Positions 10,100 through 22,574 of a stretch of 64,000 nucleotides of DNA are shown piece by piece (within the stretch, counting starts at the first letter, position 1; every line of letters starts with the position of its first letter). The DNA lies in NCBI GenBank assembly GCA_021186555.1, contig JAJKFL010000039.1:24787733-24851732 (forward strand). The letters are read 5' to 3'. This DNA comes from Reticulitermes speratus (taxonomy: Eukaryota > Arthropoda > Insecta > Blattodea > Rhinotermitidae). The notes beneath the pieces are model-generated. The model saw only the letters and a list, made by a program, of their open reading frames with translations. It did not search any database and was not told the origin of the DNA. The position numbers and the translations under genes were made by a program.

Positions 10100-10660
10100 G
10101 GCTGAAGATAGCGTCCGTGTTTGACTCTGAATATGGCTGAGTATCAGGTTGCGTTACAAGGTTGAGAATTTCTTGACCAGTGCAGGATATAGTTGGAAGG
10201 ACAATACGAAACTAGTTTTGAAGAAACAGTGCGAGGGGGTTTGGTGGATTCAGCTGACTCAGGATAGGGTCAAGTGGTGAGGACTCGTGAACATGATAAT
10301 GAACTTGCGGGCTTCGCAAAAGGTTTTGAACTTTGGCAAGTTGACGGCTTCGAGTGATGGATAACACCAAGATGGGTGTTCAAGAAGTAGTGCGAGTATG
10401 TGTGAGTTGGGACTGAATTCGCCTGGCTCAGGAAGGGATCAGCGGCGGGCTGTTGTGAACACGACAACGGTTTCCGTGAAATATGGCGAATCACCAGTGA
10501 ATGACCAACCTTAGAGAAAGAAATACTGTGTGAGAATATGTACTGGATTTAACGGACACGGAATAGACATCTGCGGCCGGCTTTTGTAACACGGTAATGA
10601 ACCTGCGGTTCCCGTTAAGATGACGGAAGTATCAGACCAGCCGTGGGTTTAGAGAGAATT
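10100..10660 (+). repeat. Tandem cluster of degenerate LINE 3' tails
   Basis: Three successive blocks of about 150 bp (near 10190-10335, 10345-10505 and 10510-10650) each contain eroded versions of the LINE tail: caagaagtagtgcgag, a gactcaggatagg-like string and gtgaacacggtaatgaacct. The head-to-tail arrangement suggests local tandem duplication of one truncated LINE end. All copies are non-coding. Confidence 0.6.
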
Positions 10661-10865
10661 ATGATATTAAAATTAATCTTAAAGAACTGGTGTTATATGA
10701 CGGACAAGTGGGGTTCCGTAGCGTGTTAGAGAATTTGCTTTCGTGTTTTGTGAAGGGCGGGGAATGAGAAGAGCGAGTATCGACATTGTAAGAAGGGCTC
10801 TTATCCGTGGAGCCTGGGGCTCTTTTAATTAAGGGCGGTTTTTGCTACTTGTACTGCTGAATTCG

Positions 10866-11142
10866 CGGGATAGCGTAGACAGTGTAGCGACTTGCTACGG
10901 GCAGGAAGGTTCGGGGATCGAATCCCGGTGGGGTCGAGGTTTTGCGCACCCGTCCAGACCCACCCTGGGACCCACCCAGCCTCCTGTTTAATGGGTACCG
11001 AGTCTCTTCCCCGGGCGTAAAGCGGCCGGGCACGTCGCGTTAACCAGCCAACTAGCGCCGAGGTTAAAGAAAAATTAGAGCTATACCTCTACTCCCCCTC
11101 TTTGCCATCATGGCAGGTTTAGGGTAAACTTTACCTTCTTTT
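10866..11142 (+). mobile_element. SINE family 2, complete copy with 14-bp target-site duplication
   Basis: The insert begins cgggatagcgtag and carries box B (gatcgaatcccgg near 10917-10929). It has the conserved ccccgggcgtaaagcggccg body and ends near actttaccttcttt. It is flanked by a perfect direct repeat, TACTGCTGAATTCG, at 10852-10865 and 11143-11156. The duplication shows retroposition and defines both ends of the family. Confidence 0.9.
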
Positions 11143-11156
11143 TACTGCTGAATTCG

Positions 11157-11227
11157 AATTTTAACGGATTAGTTTCGTCTCAGATGTATCGTAAAGTTAG
11201 CAACATCCCACACTGAACAAGATTTGA

Positions 11228-11261
<34 letters not shown>

Positions 11262-14200
11262 GTCTATGAAGGAGTGAATTTCATTCTTATCGTTGATGAT
11301 CTGTGAACGAATCTTCCGCAGCGCCAGGTTTACTGATGCAGTTTTGATGCTTGTCGTGGTACGTAGTAAGCTGTGTGTTTCTTCGAACACGACTGAATCT
11401 TCTATGGTGACAGCGGCTGCCTGGCGCCAGATTGTATAAGGCGCCTCCTCCCACACTCGTACATTGTATCCAATTTTCATAATAAATCACAGTCTCATTT
11501 ATTACATCAACTATAACAACACCTTGAACTTGCAACATGCCTGTGGTATTTGCTGATGACATCACTTTACGAATGCGTGCTTGTAACAGACATCGTGGTT
11601 TGCCTGTTCTGTCGGGGTTTTAAGTTTAGCTCTATGCACGGAGTCGTTATTGAGAGGCTGGTAGATATTCGGCTACTTTAAGAAGTTCCCTGCCCTTTCC
11701 GGAGTCCGAAAATTCAGTACCGTGTTCACAAACTTCCGAAACCCTATTCTGAGCCAGTCAAATACAGTGCTTTCTACTCCTACATTATTTCTTTAAGACA
11801 AATTTTAATGGTATTCACGTACCTGTCTCTAGGTTTTCTAAGTGGTCTCTTCCCCTGAGGGTTACACATACAACATTTGTATGATTTCTTATATTTCGCT
11901 TGCATGCTACATTGCCCGCTCATCCTGTTCTCTTTGATGTAATCCCCCCAGTAGTATTTGGTTAAGAGTGAATATTATGAATCTCCTTATTGTGTAATTT
12001 TCTGCAGCATTCGGTGACTTTCTGTCTCTTAGGGTCCAAAAGTTAATTGTCCTCAACCTTTTGAGGATTCTAAGGAATGTGTACACAGGCCCGCGATACT
12101 GATGTGCTAGGGGTGCTGCCGAGCGGGCACGGCTGACATACGTTACACCTTATCGCCATTCCAGAGCTTCGCAGAATTCTCCAGTCACACATGTAGAACC
12201 TGCTGTGCGCGTGCGGTGACTTAATGCTTCGTTACCATTGGCCTATTCGTCCGCTGGTAATGCACCAAACTTCCTGACCGGCTTTCTTTCAAATTCGGCA
12301 TTTCGTAAGTTTTTATAGACAGACTGGATGTCGTGAGGCTGTCATTGTTTCATATGCTCATAAGTGTGTGATTGCTGTAATAAACACTGCACACTGTTCA
12401 CGTATCTGTCGCCATGCGAGATTCCACTAGACCTGTGTTACTGAGCTTGTGGGACGCGTCCCATTGGTGGGATTTGACGGTCAGCTGGGATGGACTGGAA
12501 GTGCCGGGAACAACAACGTCCATAAATGGTTGATATGTGTGTAATTTTTCAAAATGCACCTTTTGTAAGAAGAGAGGCTTTGTTGGTACTGTGTAGTGAC
12601 TGGAGGGTTTTTTGAAAAAATGGTCGGTGAGACGTAACATGCAAACAGTTGGGAATCACTGCTGTAGGCCCTATAGATATCGACGCTGTTTTTTAATCTT
12701 AAAGCTCGCATGACTGACTAGGATTGTAACACTAGAACAAACATGATCGTCAGTGGCACTGTCTTCACACAGAGTTTCCCAAAGAAACATAGAACACAAA
12801 ATACGAGTTTTTTTGAACTCAAGAATGAACAAGCATCTGTAGCGTTTCAGATGAGGAATTTTCGTCCTCTAAACCTAATAAATGCTTGATTTTCAAGACT
12901 CAAAACGAATGCTGCGTGCAAGGATACGGTACATGAATAGGGGCTGTTTGTAAGAATGCAAGGGGCGTATTTACGAAAACACCAAGCGAAGACACCAAGA
13001 TCGGATATACGTCTTCAGGCCTGTAACGACTTCAGAGTAGCTTGCTGTGTCTTTACTCCTGTAGCGAGAGACGAACAGGCATTGAATGTGTGTAAGTCGT
13101 GCTTGTCGGTATCCAATGCTGCCGTGTAGTGAGGACTACTGACGATCTGGGTGGTCTGATAATGTATTTTAACAGTAATGTCGAGAAGGCTAGGAAAACT
13201 TGGAGCGTTGGTGACTGCCTGCTTGACTCCTTGTCGTAAATATCCCAACAGAACAGATATTAGTGCGACAAATTAATGAAGGGGGAACATATATGGATGT
13301 ATAGATTAGGATCTCGTTCGATGAACATCCAACATCGATTAAGATAAAAATCATTTGGTCGTTAAAGTAGAATGAAGCGCCTGCCTGGAAGCGCAGAGTG
13401 GCTCCACTACAAACTGTTTAATTGAAATACTTTCAGAATTAATTCCTACGCTAATGAGTAATATATTTCCCAACATAAAATGGATGTTATTCCAAAAAAA
13501 GAGGCTGATTATTATTCATCTGTAAGACCTAATAATATGTTTAAGGGAGAGGGAAGAGCCGTCAGCACTGGGAAAGGAAGCTTGACCGTCCAGACTTTAT
13601 AAGCATGCAAAAAGAAATTTATCGGATTTTTCTTGCCTGACATCATTTGGTTTTAATCACTTGATGACACTTGGTGATGTAAGTGGAGTTGGAGACGAGC
13701 GTGTCGAGATTAAGTGGACCTTGGAGATAGGAAATAACGGAATGATGGAGAAAATATGACTAATGAGAAGCTTCCTAATTTGTTACCTTTATCTTTGTCT
13801 TAACTTCATGGGTTGGGCCTCTGCATTTCCCTACATTTCTTCTTCCACTTGGTTTGCAGAGTAACATCTGTTTTGGTAAGTGTTAACCTGAATCATATCA
13901 AGTTTATCCTTCAATTGTTGTTTGTAATACAGTATTGTAGTTTGTTCATTTAGCTAAAAAAATCCGTCAGTCTTTCCTTATATCAGTGCGTATGCTTTGA
14001 TCCTGTGTGGATCGTCCAGCTACTGAGCGTGGAAAGTGCATACTGCTACTAGTCATTGCTCATATTTCAGAGCCATGCGACAGCGCAGGGATAGACGTGG
14101 TTTTGTTGAACTCGTATACATGTTGGAATTTGGTCACTTTCCCCTCTGCAGGGTCATTTTAAGGTGGTCGCAATCTGTGCTACTTTAGGGGGTTCCAGAA

Positions 14201-14794
14201 AGGTTGGTTGCATTTCAGATTTTATGTCAAAACGAATTTTGCATATGCACTCTTACTTTTTTCTATCCGCATTGTTATTGCAGGACTACACGTAGATAGA
14301 GCCTCCTGCATTGGGTCCAGAAGTGCCATAAACCGGCCCTACCCCTCTATATATGAATTTTTTTTTAGATATGTAATGCTGAATCCTAGGGAAGAAAATC
14401 TCTAGCTTTAATATTTTAGATTCTTTGATTATTTTGGATCTTATATGTTGTGTTGAATTTTGGTATTCTGAATTATTTTCCATATGCAGTGTGTTAGCGT
14501 TTTGTAGCTTGTTGTCGATTCTGGCATTTAGTGGTGGGTCGTTGTCGAAAAGTGAATATTTTACTTTTGTATTTTTAGGGCAAAATGTTTTGTCTCACTT
14601 CACTTGCTGTTCTTTTTGTGACTTCATATAAATAAGTATTAAGCAATATGGGCGATTCATGGATTACGTTTATTTTTTGAACAGTATTTGATTGGTTCGA
14701 AAACCTGTTTATTTGAAGCATTGTCACATCTTTGATACTGATGTTGTGGGTAATTAATACCTTCACCAGTACCAAAATGTTACGTAGCAAACCT
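11157..14794. other. Long unassigned stretch
   Basis: No exon or clear repeat family was recognised in this 3.6 kb. A mixed CA then TA microsatellite lies at about 11228-11260. The overlapping minus-strand frames at 11169-11565 and 12398-12711 have no recognisable motif and span the microsatellite or low-complexity runs. If DUSP11 exon 1 lies within the window, this gap is one place it could be. Confidence 0.4.
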
Positions 14795-15010
14795 TAAGAG
14801 AAGAGGCTACTTGGGAGACCTAGGCGTAAATGAGAGGATGATATTGAAATGCGTATTAAAGAAATAAGGTGAAGATTTGGACAGCTCCAGTGGTAGTCTC
14901 TTGTGAACACGGTAATGAGTGACCCTTTAAAGTCCATACATGGTGAGATATTTTTGGTGATATGAGAGACTATCAGCTTCTCAAGAATGACTCTGGGGTG
15001 TTGATTTCGT
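14795..15010 (+). mobile_element. LINE 3' tail fragment (NLRVP family), old
   Basis: An eroded GRPRRKWEDDIEMRIKEI-like reading (near 14810-14865) is followed by gtgaacacggtaatgag and by the UTR string atcagcttctcaagaatgac. Many substitutions indicate great age. Confidence 0.55.
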
Positions 15011-15788
15011 AGACCGTAAGATGGTTTGGAAATTCGGCGAAGACACTCATGTTTTCCATTGTACACAGTTTGAATAGGACTTGATTTACTGTACAAAGAA
15101 AGTTTTTTTGTTCAGTAACTGGATGCCATATTATTTAAATGTCATTTTCTATTTTACGGTATTTGGAATAATAGACATTGTAATCCAGATTATACTGTAT
15201 AAAGTTGGAACAGTTGGCTTGTATTGGGAAGGATGAGTTTTGGTTAGGGTTTCATATATCCTGACAAATGTTTAGTGGTTTCCGTAGCCATTATTGTACA
15301 TGCCCATATTGGGTTGGTATCTCGAGGTTCGTCTGTCCAGCCATTCCAGCTCATATAATTAATATGCCATCGTATTCGGTTCAGAATATCAATTAAAAGT
15401 TTGAAGAACCAATAAGATCGCGAAGCGTACTAATAGGTTTTGTAATTAGATTATGTATTGGCTCATCAAGGTAAATCACCAACACCCTGCTGAGCGGGTT
15501 ATGTAGAGCACATTTAACCAGCGGGACTTGATTATTCTGCTTGTCAGTTAATGTTTATAATAATTGGTTTTATTGTTTCATTACTCACAAAACCGACCAC
15601 ATTAAACGAAGTGTCAGTCGTCACCGTGTTTCCACTTTTACATTACAGTAACGTAATTAAAGAAATGTTTCATGTCGTCAGTAAGCATGCAAGATATGTG
15701 GTGATGGCTCAGTTACTTTATTGCACAGTATCAGATTAGTTCTTCCAGTTGAGTCTAATTAGTACTTTCACATCGTCTTTGCTTACGA
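15011..15788. other. Unassigned stretch
   Basis: No gene or repeat is supported. The short frame at 15551-15739 has no recognisable domain. Confidence 0.4.
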
Positions 15789-15802
15789 TCCTGCTTAATA
15801 TT

Positions 15803-16062
15803 CTCCTCCAATGGCTTGACAGCCCCTTGGGGGCCTAGGCCGCCTCATTTTTCGAGGCTTCACGATCACACACTTTAGACACACCACACTCGGTAGGACT
15901 CCTCTGGACGAGGGACCAGCTCGTCGCAGAGACCTCTACCTGACAACACACAACACTCACAAGAGACAGACATCCATGCCCTAGGCGGGATTCGAACCCA
16001 CAATCCCAGTAAGCAAGCGGCCGTAGACCCACGCCTTAGACCGCGCGGTCACTGGGATCAGC
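15803..16062 (-). mobile_element. SINE family 3, complete copy with 14-bp target-site duplication
   Basis: Read on the minus strand, the head is gatcccagtgaccgcgcggt with box A, then box B (gtgggttcgaatcccgcc). A body includes gacgagctggtccctcgtcc, and the end reads ggcggcctaggcccccaag. The direct repeat TCCTGCTTAATATT at 15789-15802 and 16063-16076 flanks it exactly. Confidence 0.9.
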
Positions 16063-16339
16063 TCCTGCTTAATATTACTCTTTTATTTACGTGTAGGTTT
16101 GTGAAGTGGTCTTTTCCCTTCCGGTTCTTCGGTTAAATACTTTGTTTGCAAGTCTTATAGCGTGTGTATTGCATGTAATCCCATCTCATCCTCTTCCTTG
16201 CTGTACTCGCTTTTGAGTACAAAATACTACGTACCGTATTGTGCAGTTTTCGTTTGCTGGTTAAAGGAATAATAAGAACACTTGGATCCGTGAGAGAGAC
16301 TAAGATACGAGGATGAGGAGCAATTTGATTTATTTAGGG

Positions 16340-16640
16340 CGATAAAGTCAATGAAATGCTATGGGCGGGACATTCAGCACGCATGTAGAGGGCGGTGAGA
16401 ACGCGTGAAAAATTTGTTGGGAAAATATAAAGTGAGGATACTATTAAAACGCGTCTTAAAGAAATATATTTTGTACTGGATTCTGCAGGTTGAGGGTGGG
16501 GTCCAGTGCCAGATTGTTGTGAACGCCGTAATGAACCTTGTGGTTCCTTAAATTACGGGGAAGCTCTTGACCAGCTGAGTGACTACCGCATTTGCCGGCT
16601 TCTTCTTAAACAGTCATTGCAACAGTATAATTTAGTTACA
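16340..16640 (+). mobile_element. LINE 3' tail fragment (NLRVP family)
   Basis: Eroded coding strings (RAGHSARM-like near 16365-16385, EDTIKTRLKEI near 16435-16470) lead to gaacgccgtaatgaacctt and the UTR string gctcttgaccagctgagtga. It is 5' truncated and frame-broken. Confidence 0.65.
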
Positions 16641-18246
16641 TAGAAAAAGAGGTTCTTCCTTCGTTCTTCATTCGTCATTTTGTTACTGAGTTACAGGGCG
16701 GAGGCATATGCCTCTTACTTCATACACGTATTCAATGCACGATCTTGCTCTTGTGTACGTAATTTGATAGAATTGCCTTCCATCCTTACTTCGTGCGTAT
16801 ATTGTGAGATGTTGTGATAATAAAGGCATTAGTTGTTTTTGTTAAACTCCGTTAACCGGAGATGGTTGCGTTAAAGTTGCTAATGTCTGTAATCTAAACT
16901 AAACTACACATTAGTGAGAATGGACTACGTGCGATGTCTTCATTTCCACAGGGAGAGGAAGCCCCTTCCCTCCCTCTCTGCAAGTTGATGATGGGTTCGA
17001 GGCTTGGTTATAAATTTTGGTTTACATGTGTAGAATATCAGTGTGTTAGGAACGTCCACGTGTACACTCAGTTCTACGAATGTAGTTCCTTTATTAAAAT
17101 CTTTACCTCAATGCTACCTCATAGGAGGCAAACAGTCATCATAATAGGTTCGTATTTGTTCATGGTTGATTTGTAGGATTGACGACTGATGTATCTGTGT
17201 ACTCAGTTGCTGGCTGTATAAGGATTTATTGTGGGTAAAAAAAGGGCGAACAAAATGTAAGGACGCTTACCATTCTCACATTAATTACTGGAGTAAAACT
17301 AGAGGTTTAAATGCGCGGTAGTTGAAGAGATGAAAGAAGATTTCTTGCTTGGTGATGACGTTTAGTCCCCGTTTTGAGACTGTGTTGATGTTCCTTAATT
17401 TGTAGGAATTCCTGTACTGAATTGTGGATGAAATGCGAGTGACAACTAAATATCGCCCGCTTGTTATACTCGTGACAGGCCTACACTCCAGAAATTGCCT
17501 AATAACACCCCAGAGACAGTTTTGATGTCACTAGAGCTGCGTGCCTGATATAAATTAGTAAGCTTAAGAGGTGAATTTTTCCCATCGCTACAAGCGTGCA
17601 TTAAATTGAAACTTGTTGAAGTGACTGTATCCACTTGTCACGGTGATTGATTACTTCTCCTCCTCTGCAGCGGTGAGTGCTGAGTGACGGAGCGCACATT
17701 GCCACACTCCTCTGACATTAACTCGCGGTCTCATTACCTTTGTGAAGATCTTACTTAATTGCTTGCTTCCATTTGTAGTGCATTCAACTCTTTCTTCGTA
17801 CTATTGGACCTCTGCTGGTTCTCTCTGTACCTGACGGCACAGCCCAATGTTTGTGTGTTCTTTACACGAAGCACATAAAACGAGCTAAGGGAGGCAACTC
17901 TATTCACGTACCAGCTTCGAAACTACCAAACTTATCGATTATTTTTTTTACATAGAAAGTTGTCGGGTGGATTTTGTTGTGGTTCGTATTATTTTCATAG
18001 AACTCAAGTATTTTACACGAAACTCAAATCAGACTTTATTCGTTTTCTTAAAAACAGCTCGTTATGGAAAAATTGTACCATAACAAAATACGGATTTCAT
18101 TAATATATAGTGCCTTTATTTCAATCATTTTTCGATGTGAAGAATATGTAATGAAATCTGAGGGTAAATAATTCCGCACTGTCTCTTCGTTGTCTAGTTC
18201 CATTAGCTTTCAGAGATATATATATATATATATATATTGTATTCAG
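16641..18246. other. Unassigned stretch
   Basis: No gene was recognised. A TA microsatellite occupies about 18212-18237. The frame at 16934-17176 shows no domain. Confidence 0.4.
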
Positions 18247-18249
18247 AAT

Positions 18250-18537
18250 AAACGGCCGGGATGGCGTAGTCATTGTAGTGGCTAGGCTACGAGCTGGATG
18301 GCCGAAGAATGGTGGAAGGCTCTAGAGGTTAATTTTTAATTCAAAGCACCTAGACCGGCTCCGGAGTCCACTCAGCCTCCTATTCAATGAATACCGGGGG
18401 CTCTTCCCCGGGGGTAAAGAGGTTGGGACGTGAAGCTATCCCCTCATCTGCATCTAGTGCCGAGGTTAACTCTATCTCCACTCTCCATGTGCCACCATGG
18501 CATGCACAGGGACAAATTTACCTTTACCTTATTTGCA
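18250..18537 (+). mobile_element. SINE family 2
   Basis: Head gccgggatggcgtagtcatt, a diverged box B, the body string ccccgggggtaaagaggttg, the palindrome gccaccatggc and the terminal tttaccttt are all present. Divergence from the 10866 copy is substantial. Confidence 0.8.
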
Positions 18538-19029
18538 ATAAATTAAGGCCAGTGCCATATATAAAATCTGAAAGAACACGTTGGATATTACGTGCATGTC
18601 GCTGGAATACGCATTTCCGCTTGTTATGTTAGCGTCTGAGTATAAACACGGTTCTGGTGGATACTGTCACTCCGATCTGAAGCATGTTTTCGGCGAACTA
18701 CACGAATTTGGCTGTATGCAGTCATGTTTCAGTGTATGAATGTCTTGATTTGGCGGGGGGGAGGCTTTTAAATGGTGTAAATACGATACGCAATATAAAA
18801 CCTCTGATAATGCCGTCGTTAAGGGGGGATGGGTGCACATTGAGGGTAATTTGACCACCAGAAGCTGTGGTGATTTGTAATATTAGCTTTCCACCTGGTG
18901 TGGAGGAAATACCGCAGGCCTACCCAATTCAATAAAGCGCAGTCATGGCAGTATAACCATTACATTGGTGTGGAGGAAATATTACTACCAAGATATGGGT
19001 AAAGTTGAAATTCAGTTTTTAAACTTGGT

Positions 19030-19497
19030 TTCATTTACCTTGATTTCAGGCTTCCGCCGCGATGTTGATGAGATGTGCGCTTTTCTGGGATATTACGCGG
19101 CGTTGTGTGGTAATTGTTTACCGACGTTTCGGGACAACGTGTCGGTCCCATCTTCATGGGTCCCCCTCTCTCGCGCTGTTTTGATTCTTTTTCCAATTTA
19201 TTTTTTTGTATTTTTAATTTTTACTGTTGGTTTATTTGTATTTTATTTATTTAGCTTTTTCCTTATATTTTCCTCCTGTACTGTTACTGTATTCCATATA
19301 TATTTTTTCCAGCTGTCTTAGCTGGTTGCATTCTCGGTACCACTAGCAGCTTTACGTTGTTTGTATCCACCTCTCTCTCACCCTGGCTTTCTTTCCTACT
19401 CGGATTCTTGATCCGTGAAGATGGGACCTACACGTCCCGAAACGTCGGTAAACAATTACCACACCACGCCGCGTAATATCCCATAAGAGCGCAGATC
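19030..19497. mobile_element. Fold-back element, second copy, with paired hammerhead-like motifs
   Basis: The arms at 19072-19160 and 19405-19497 are inverted repeats and match the arms of the 205-520 element. Here the centre is about 240 bp of T-rich sequence in place of the short hairpin. The right arm has GTGAAGAT, a GGGAC/GTCCC helix and GAAACGTCGG (19414-19449); the left arm has the mirror on the minus strand (19121-19157). Confidence 0.7.
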
Positions 19498-20582
19498 TTG
19501 GTTTTATTTAGTTACTGTCTTGATTTCACAAATAACCAAAACATTTGAGGTGCCTGTTACGCCACTAATTAAACAAACTCTTTATTAGGGCTCGTCCTAT
19601 GCGTGTCTGTTTATGAATTCTTCCTCAGTCTTTTAGATCTTTGTGTATCATGGTATTTGTCCTGTGAGGAGTACGTAAGCTGTACGTTCGTTCTTTCGTA
19701 TGCACATGCCACCCACGGTTACATACTGCTGTACAACGTTCAGTCTGGTCATACAAGCTATCCCGCGCCGTTCTACGACTGACAGAACACTCTTGGGTGT
19801 AATTAAAAGTTTTGTTCCATTAATTTGAAGTTCCTGTGCTATGTCGTGCCTGCCACTTTTATTCTCAGACACTAGGCTGTTTCATTGACATTTTATGGTT
19901 ACTCTTCACTCCTTGACACCATTAAAACGCCTCGTTAAGGCACTCCACGCGGTGTGGATTGGCTGTCGTAGGTTTCGTTAGAGTTACGTGTGATTAGGGC
20001 ATGTCACAATACAAATATGAAGCTTACATATAATGTTGAGTTGGTTTATCAGTTACCATCGGCATTCTAAAGTGTTTCAGGTGACCGTAATTCTCTTAAT
20101 TTCTGTTTTTAAAACACTTATACAAATTTCGTGTTTTTCAATCGTTATCACTATAGGAAACGTTGAGACCTGTCATTAATATTTTGACCTTGTTCTCACA
20201 TCACAAGTTTGTACGGCCGTCGTGTTGGTGTTTATGACGACATTTCGAAAGTACAAAGATCGGGTGTCGAGTGACACAGTGTTTATACGAGATGTTTAAA
20301 GGAAATTGGTCGTTTAGTGTCTGTAATGCCTGCGTTCGTAATTTAGCCAAAGGACATAAAGACGAACTCTTAGTGTTTTCAAGAAGGGAATGATTCTTTC
20401 GGAATCCCAAATATTGGCACGTGACCCATCATGCGCATTGGGCATAAGTACTAACGCCAGTTTAGCCGTTTCTGTTAACAGTCATAATATCAAAATATGC
20501 CACAACATTATTGGTCTTAAAGATATATTTAACAATTGTAGGTTAACTGTAGTAACTATTACAGTGTGTTTTGTCATTCCAG
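19498..20582. other. Presumed upstream intron of the DUSP11-like gene
   Basis: No gene or repeat is recognised. The stretch ends in a good splice acceptor (tttgtcattccag), implying it is the 3' part of an intron whose start was not found. Confidence 0.45.
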
Positions 20583-20614
20583 GCCCTGTGTAAGCGTCTT
20601 GAGGAAAACAAACG
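20583..20614 (+). CDS. DUSP11: DUSP11/PIR1-like RNA 5'-triphosphatase, 32-nt coding microexon
   Basis: The segment follows a pyrimidine-rich acceptor (gtcattccag) and is followed by the consensus donor gtgagt. It reads ALCKRLEENK plus two bases (CG). Those bases join the single T that opens the 33089 exon to give R, then FTPEILMK. In my recollection of PIR1/DUSP11 proteins, a charged EExxRFTPE-type stretch precedes the LGLxIDLTNT motif, so both content and phase agree. The exon is very short and evidence rests on phase, splice sites and local fit. The first coding exon, expected to hold an IPxRWxxY...FKxPL segment, was not found upstream. Confidence 0.72.
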
Positions 20615-20654
20615 GTGAGTGGTCTCTTCAGTATTTAACGCAAGCACAACAGAG

Positions 20655-20752
20655 CAAAGTTAAGGTCTAGCGCGGAGGTTGAGAATAAATGGAGCTGTGC
20701 CTCCACTCCCCACATGCCATCGTGGCATGCACGGGAATTACTTTACCTTTAA
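20655..20752 (+). mobile_element. SINE family 2, 3' end fragment
   Basis: Only the end is present: gcgcggaggttgagaataaa, ctccactcccc, the palindrome gccatcgtggcatgcac and the terminal actttaccttta. Confidence 0.75.
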
Positions 20753-21559
20753 TGTTGATCAGCTGTCTAATACAAGTTGGTATGCGTACCAAGCATAGAA
20801 TCCTTACCGTTGGTGGTAAGCACTTGTGATAGATTCGTACGTAAACCTTTGAAGTACGCAAAATTATCAAGAGCCCAATTGGAAACTATGTACTCCACAT
20901 CGGAGTACAGCTTTCCACCCTAATGATTTTGTTGTGTGGGTTTTGTTATGAACACAACATTCCCCTAACCTGCGGGCAAGGAATCATAGAAGAAAAGATC
21001 CATGTGTCAAGTCTGTTTTATGTCCAGTTATCACACTTAACTGATTTTTAAATTTTCACCATTCGTGCGAAAGTGATTGACTCAGTTCACGCTCTTGTGG
21101 GTTTTACTGTGTGAGACTTAAAGTGGTCCATCTCCTTTGTCACAGTGTGTCACTGGACTACATCAGTGCATAGAATATTACGCCTGACTGGAAAGTAGTT
21201 ACACATTGCTCGACGTCTTTGGATATCCTGAATTTCTTCTTGTACTTCTCTGCTATCCATTCTGCACTCATTGCGGGAACTAAATTAGTGCCTGGTAGTG
21301 GGGTGAACCCGCAACACAGTAGCACAAGCTTGTCTGCCTACTTTTACGGGGTTCCATAATTTGCACACGAAAATGTTCCAGTGTCTTCTGATCATCCGCC
21401 CCATCCATAAAACAATTTTAGTAGCAATTTTACTAGCGACAGCGGCCGTTCTGAACTGCAGTGAAACAATAGAATTGCTTATTTATATGACAGTCTTATA
21501 AATATGTATTGCCGTTTTCTCCAAGTTTAAATGGAAATTTCAAGTCAGCGTACATACAG
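20753..21559. other. Unassigned intronic stretch
   Basis: Nothing beyond unique-looking sequence could be supported. Confidence 0.4.
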
Positions 21560-22140
21560 GATGTACACAGAATTTTGAGGGAAATTGGATCCTCCACACG
21601 ACTGAATGCAGAAAGTGGGCACCGTGGCGTGGAGATGGTATTGTGCGCGTAGATGTAGCGTAGCGAAGCCTACGTGCACGTGCAATCAGAATTTTTGTGG
21701 AAACTGGTATGGCACCGGCGACAGAAGTATGGAGGATTTAAATGATGATTTTTATTCATATCGCCTCCAAAGAGTACAAAACCTTTTAGCGGGAGACCAC
21801 GCATTCTGTATACAAGTTTGTGAATGGCTGCAGTTATGGCTTCAAATGCTGCCTGCCACTGGTCACGGATGGGGAACATTTTGCACGTGATATTATTAAC
21901 GGTTAATGCAATTCTCACTCTTGGGCGCAGCAAAATCCACATGAAGCAAGCAGGACAGTGTAATGTTCTGCTGATATTTTCGGCAGATGCGTGTTGTGGA
22001 CTACTAAGACACGGCCTGCTTGAAACACATTTTCTCGAGAGACGTGTGCGGATATTCTCTGTGGAGTGAACTGTCGCTTTTTGCACCAAGAGGACGAATG
22101 TGAATACATGACGGAGCACCTCCCCATTTTTGGAGAGAAG
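21560..22140 (+). pseudogene. Eroded mariner/IS630-type transposase remnant
   Basis: The + frame contains YSYRLQRVQNLLAGDHAFC followed by QVCEWLQ. This closely fits the YPYHxQRVQxLLPxDxxxRxxFCxWLL stretch just before the first catalytic aspartate of DUF4817-linked mariner-like transposases. Upstream, RILREIGSSTRLNAESGHR resembles the preceding helix-turn-helix region, and downstream CCGLLRHGLLETHFLERRV resembles the VNVWAGxxGxxLIGPHFL region. The WTDE segment is missing and several stops break the frame. It is an inactive DNA-transposon fossil. Confidence 0.55.
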
Positions 22141-22450
22141 TTACAGCGTACTGAAACGAAAATTATCAAGGAAGACGGATAGCAAGCGTTGGAATGGTTG
22201 CATGGTTAAATCTATCAATCGGAATGAGAACCTTCCTCTGGGGTTGCATGATGTCTTATAGGAGCGTTCGGTAACGGTAAGATGTACGCAAACCTTGTAA
22301 TTCAGAACGCATAATCGAAGCTGGTGCTGGCGTGAGAGACGAAGCGGGACGCATTCAGTGGGACAGTGCTGTCGAGAGACGTCTGGCACCTCGCATGCGC
22401 TCACAAGATTGTCACTCAGAAAATCTGATTCAATTGTAAAAGGTTTGGTG

Positions 22451-22574
22451 TTTTTTTTTTTGGCGCATCAGTCCAGCTTGGGCAATATCCGTGCCCTCAG
22501 TGGGACTTGAACCCACGATCCCAGTAATCGAGCGGCGGCAGACCTACGACTTAGACTGCACGGCCACCGCGATC
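22451..22574 (-). mobile_element. SINE family 3, internally deleted copy
   Basis: The minus strand has the family head (gatcgcggtggccgtgcagt), box B (gtgggttcaagtcccac) and part of the body, then jumps to an A run (T run at 22452-22462). The middle and usual 3' end are gone. Confidence 0.7.

Noticed and set aside
10866-10935. Functional tRNA genes at the SINE heads
   Set aside because: Box A and box B are present, but the cloverleaf is not maintained, SINE bodies follow, and target-site duplications show retroposition.
11169-11565. Two overlapping minus-strand frames as a host gene
   Set aside because: One frame includes the CA/TA microsatellite (IYIYICVCVCV) and neither has a recognisable domain or splice structure.
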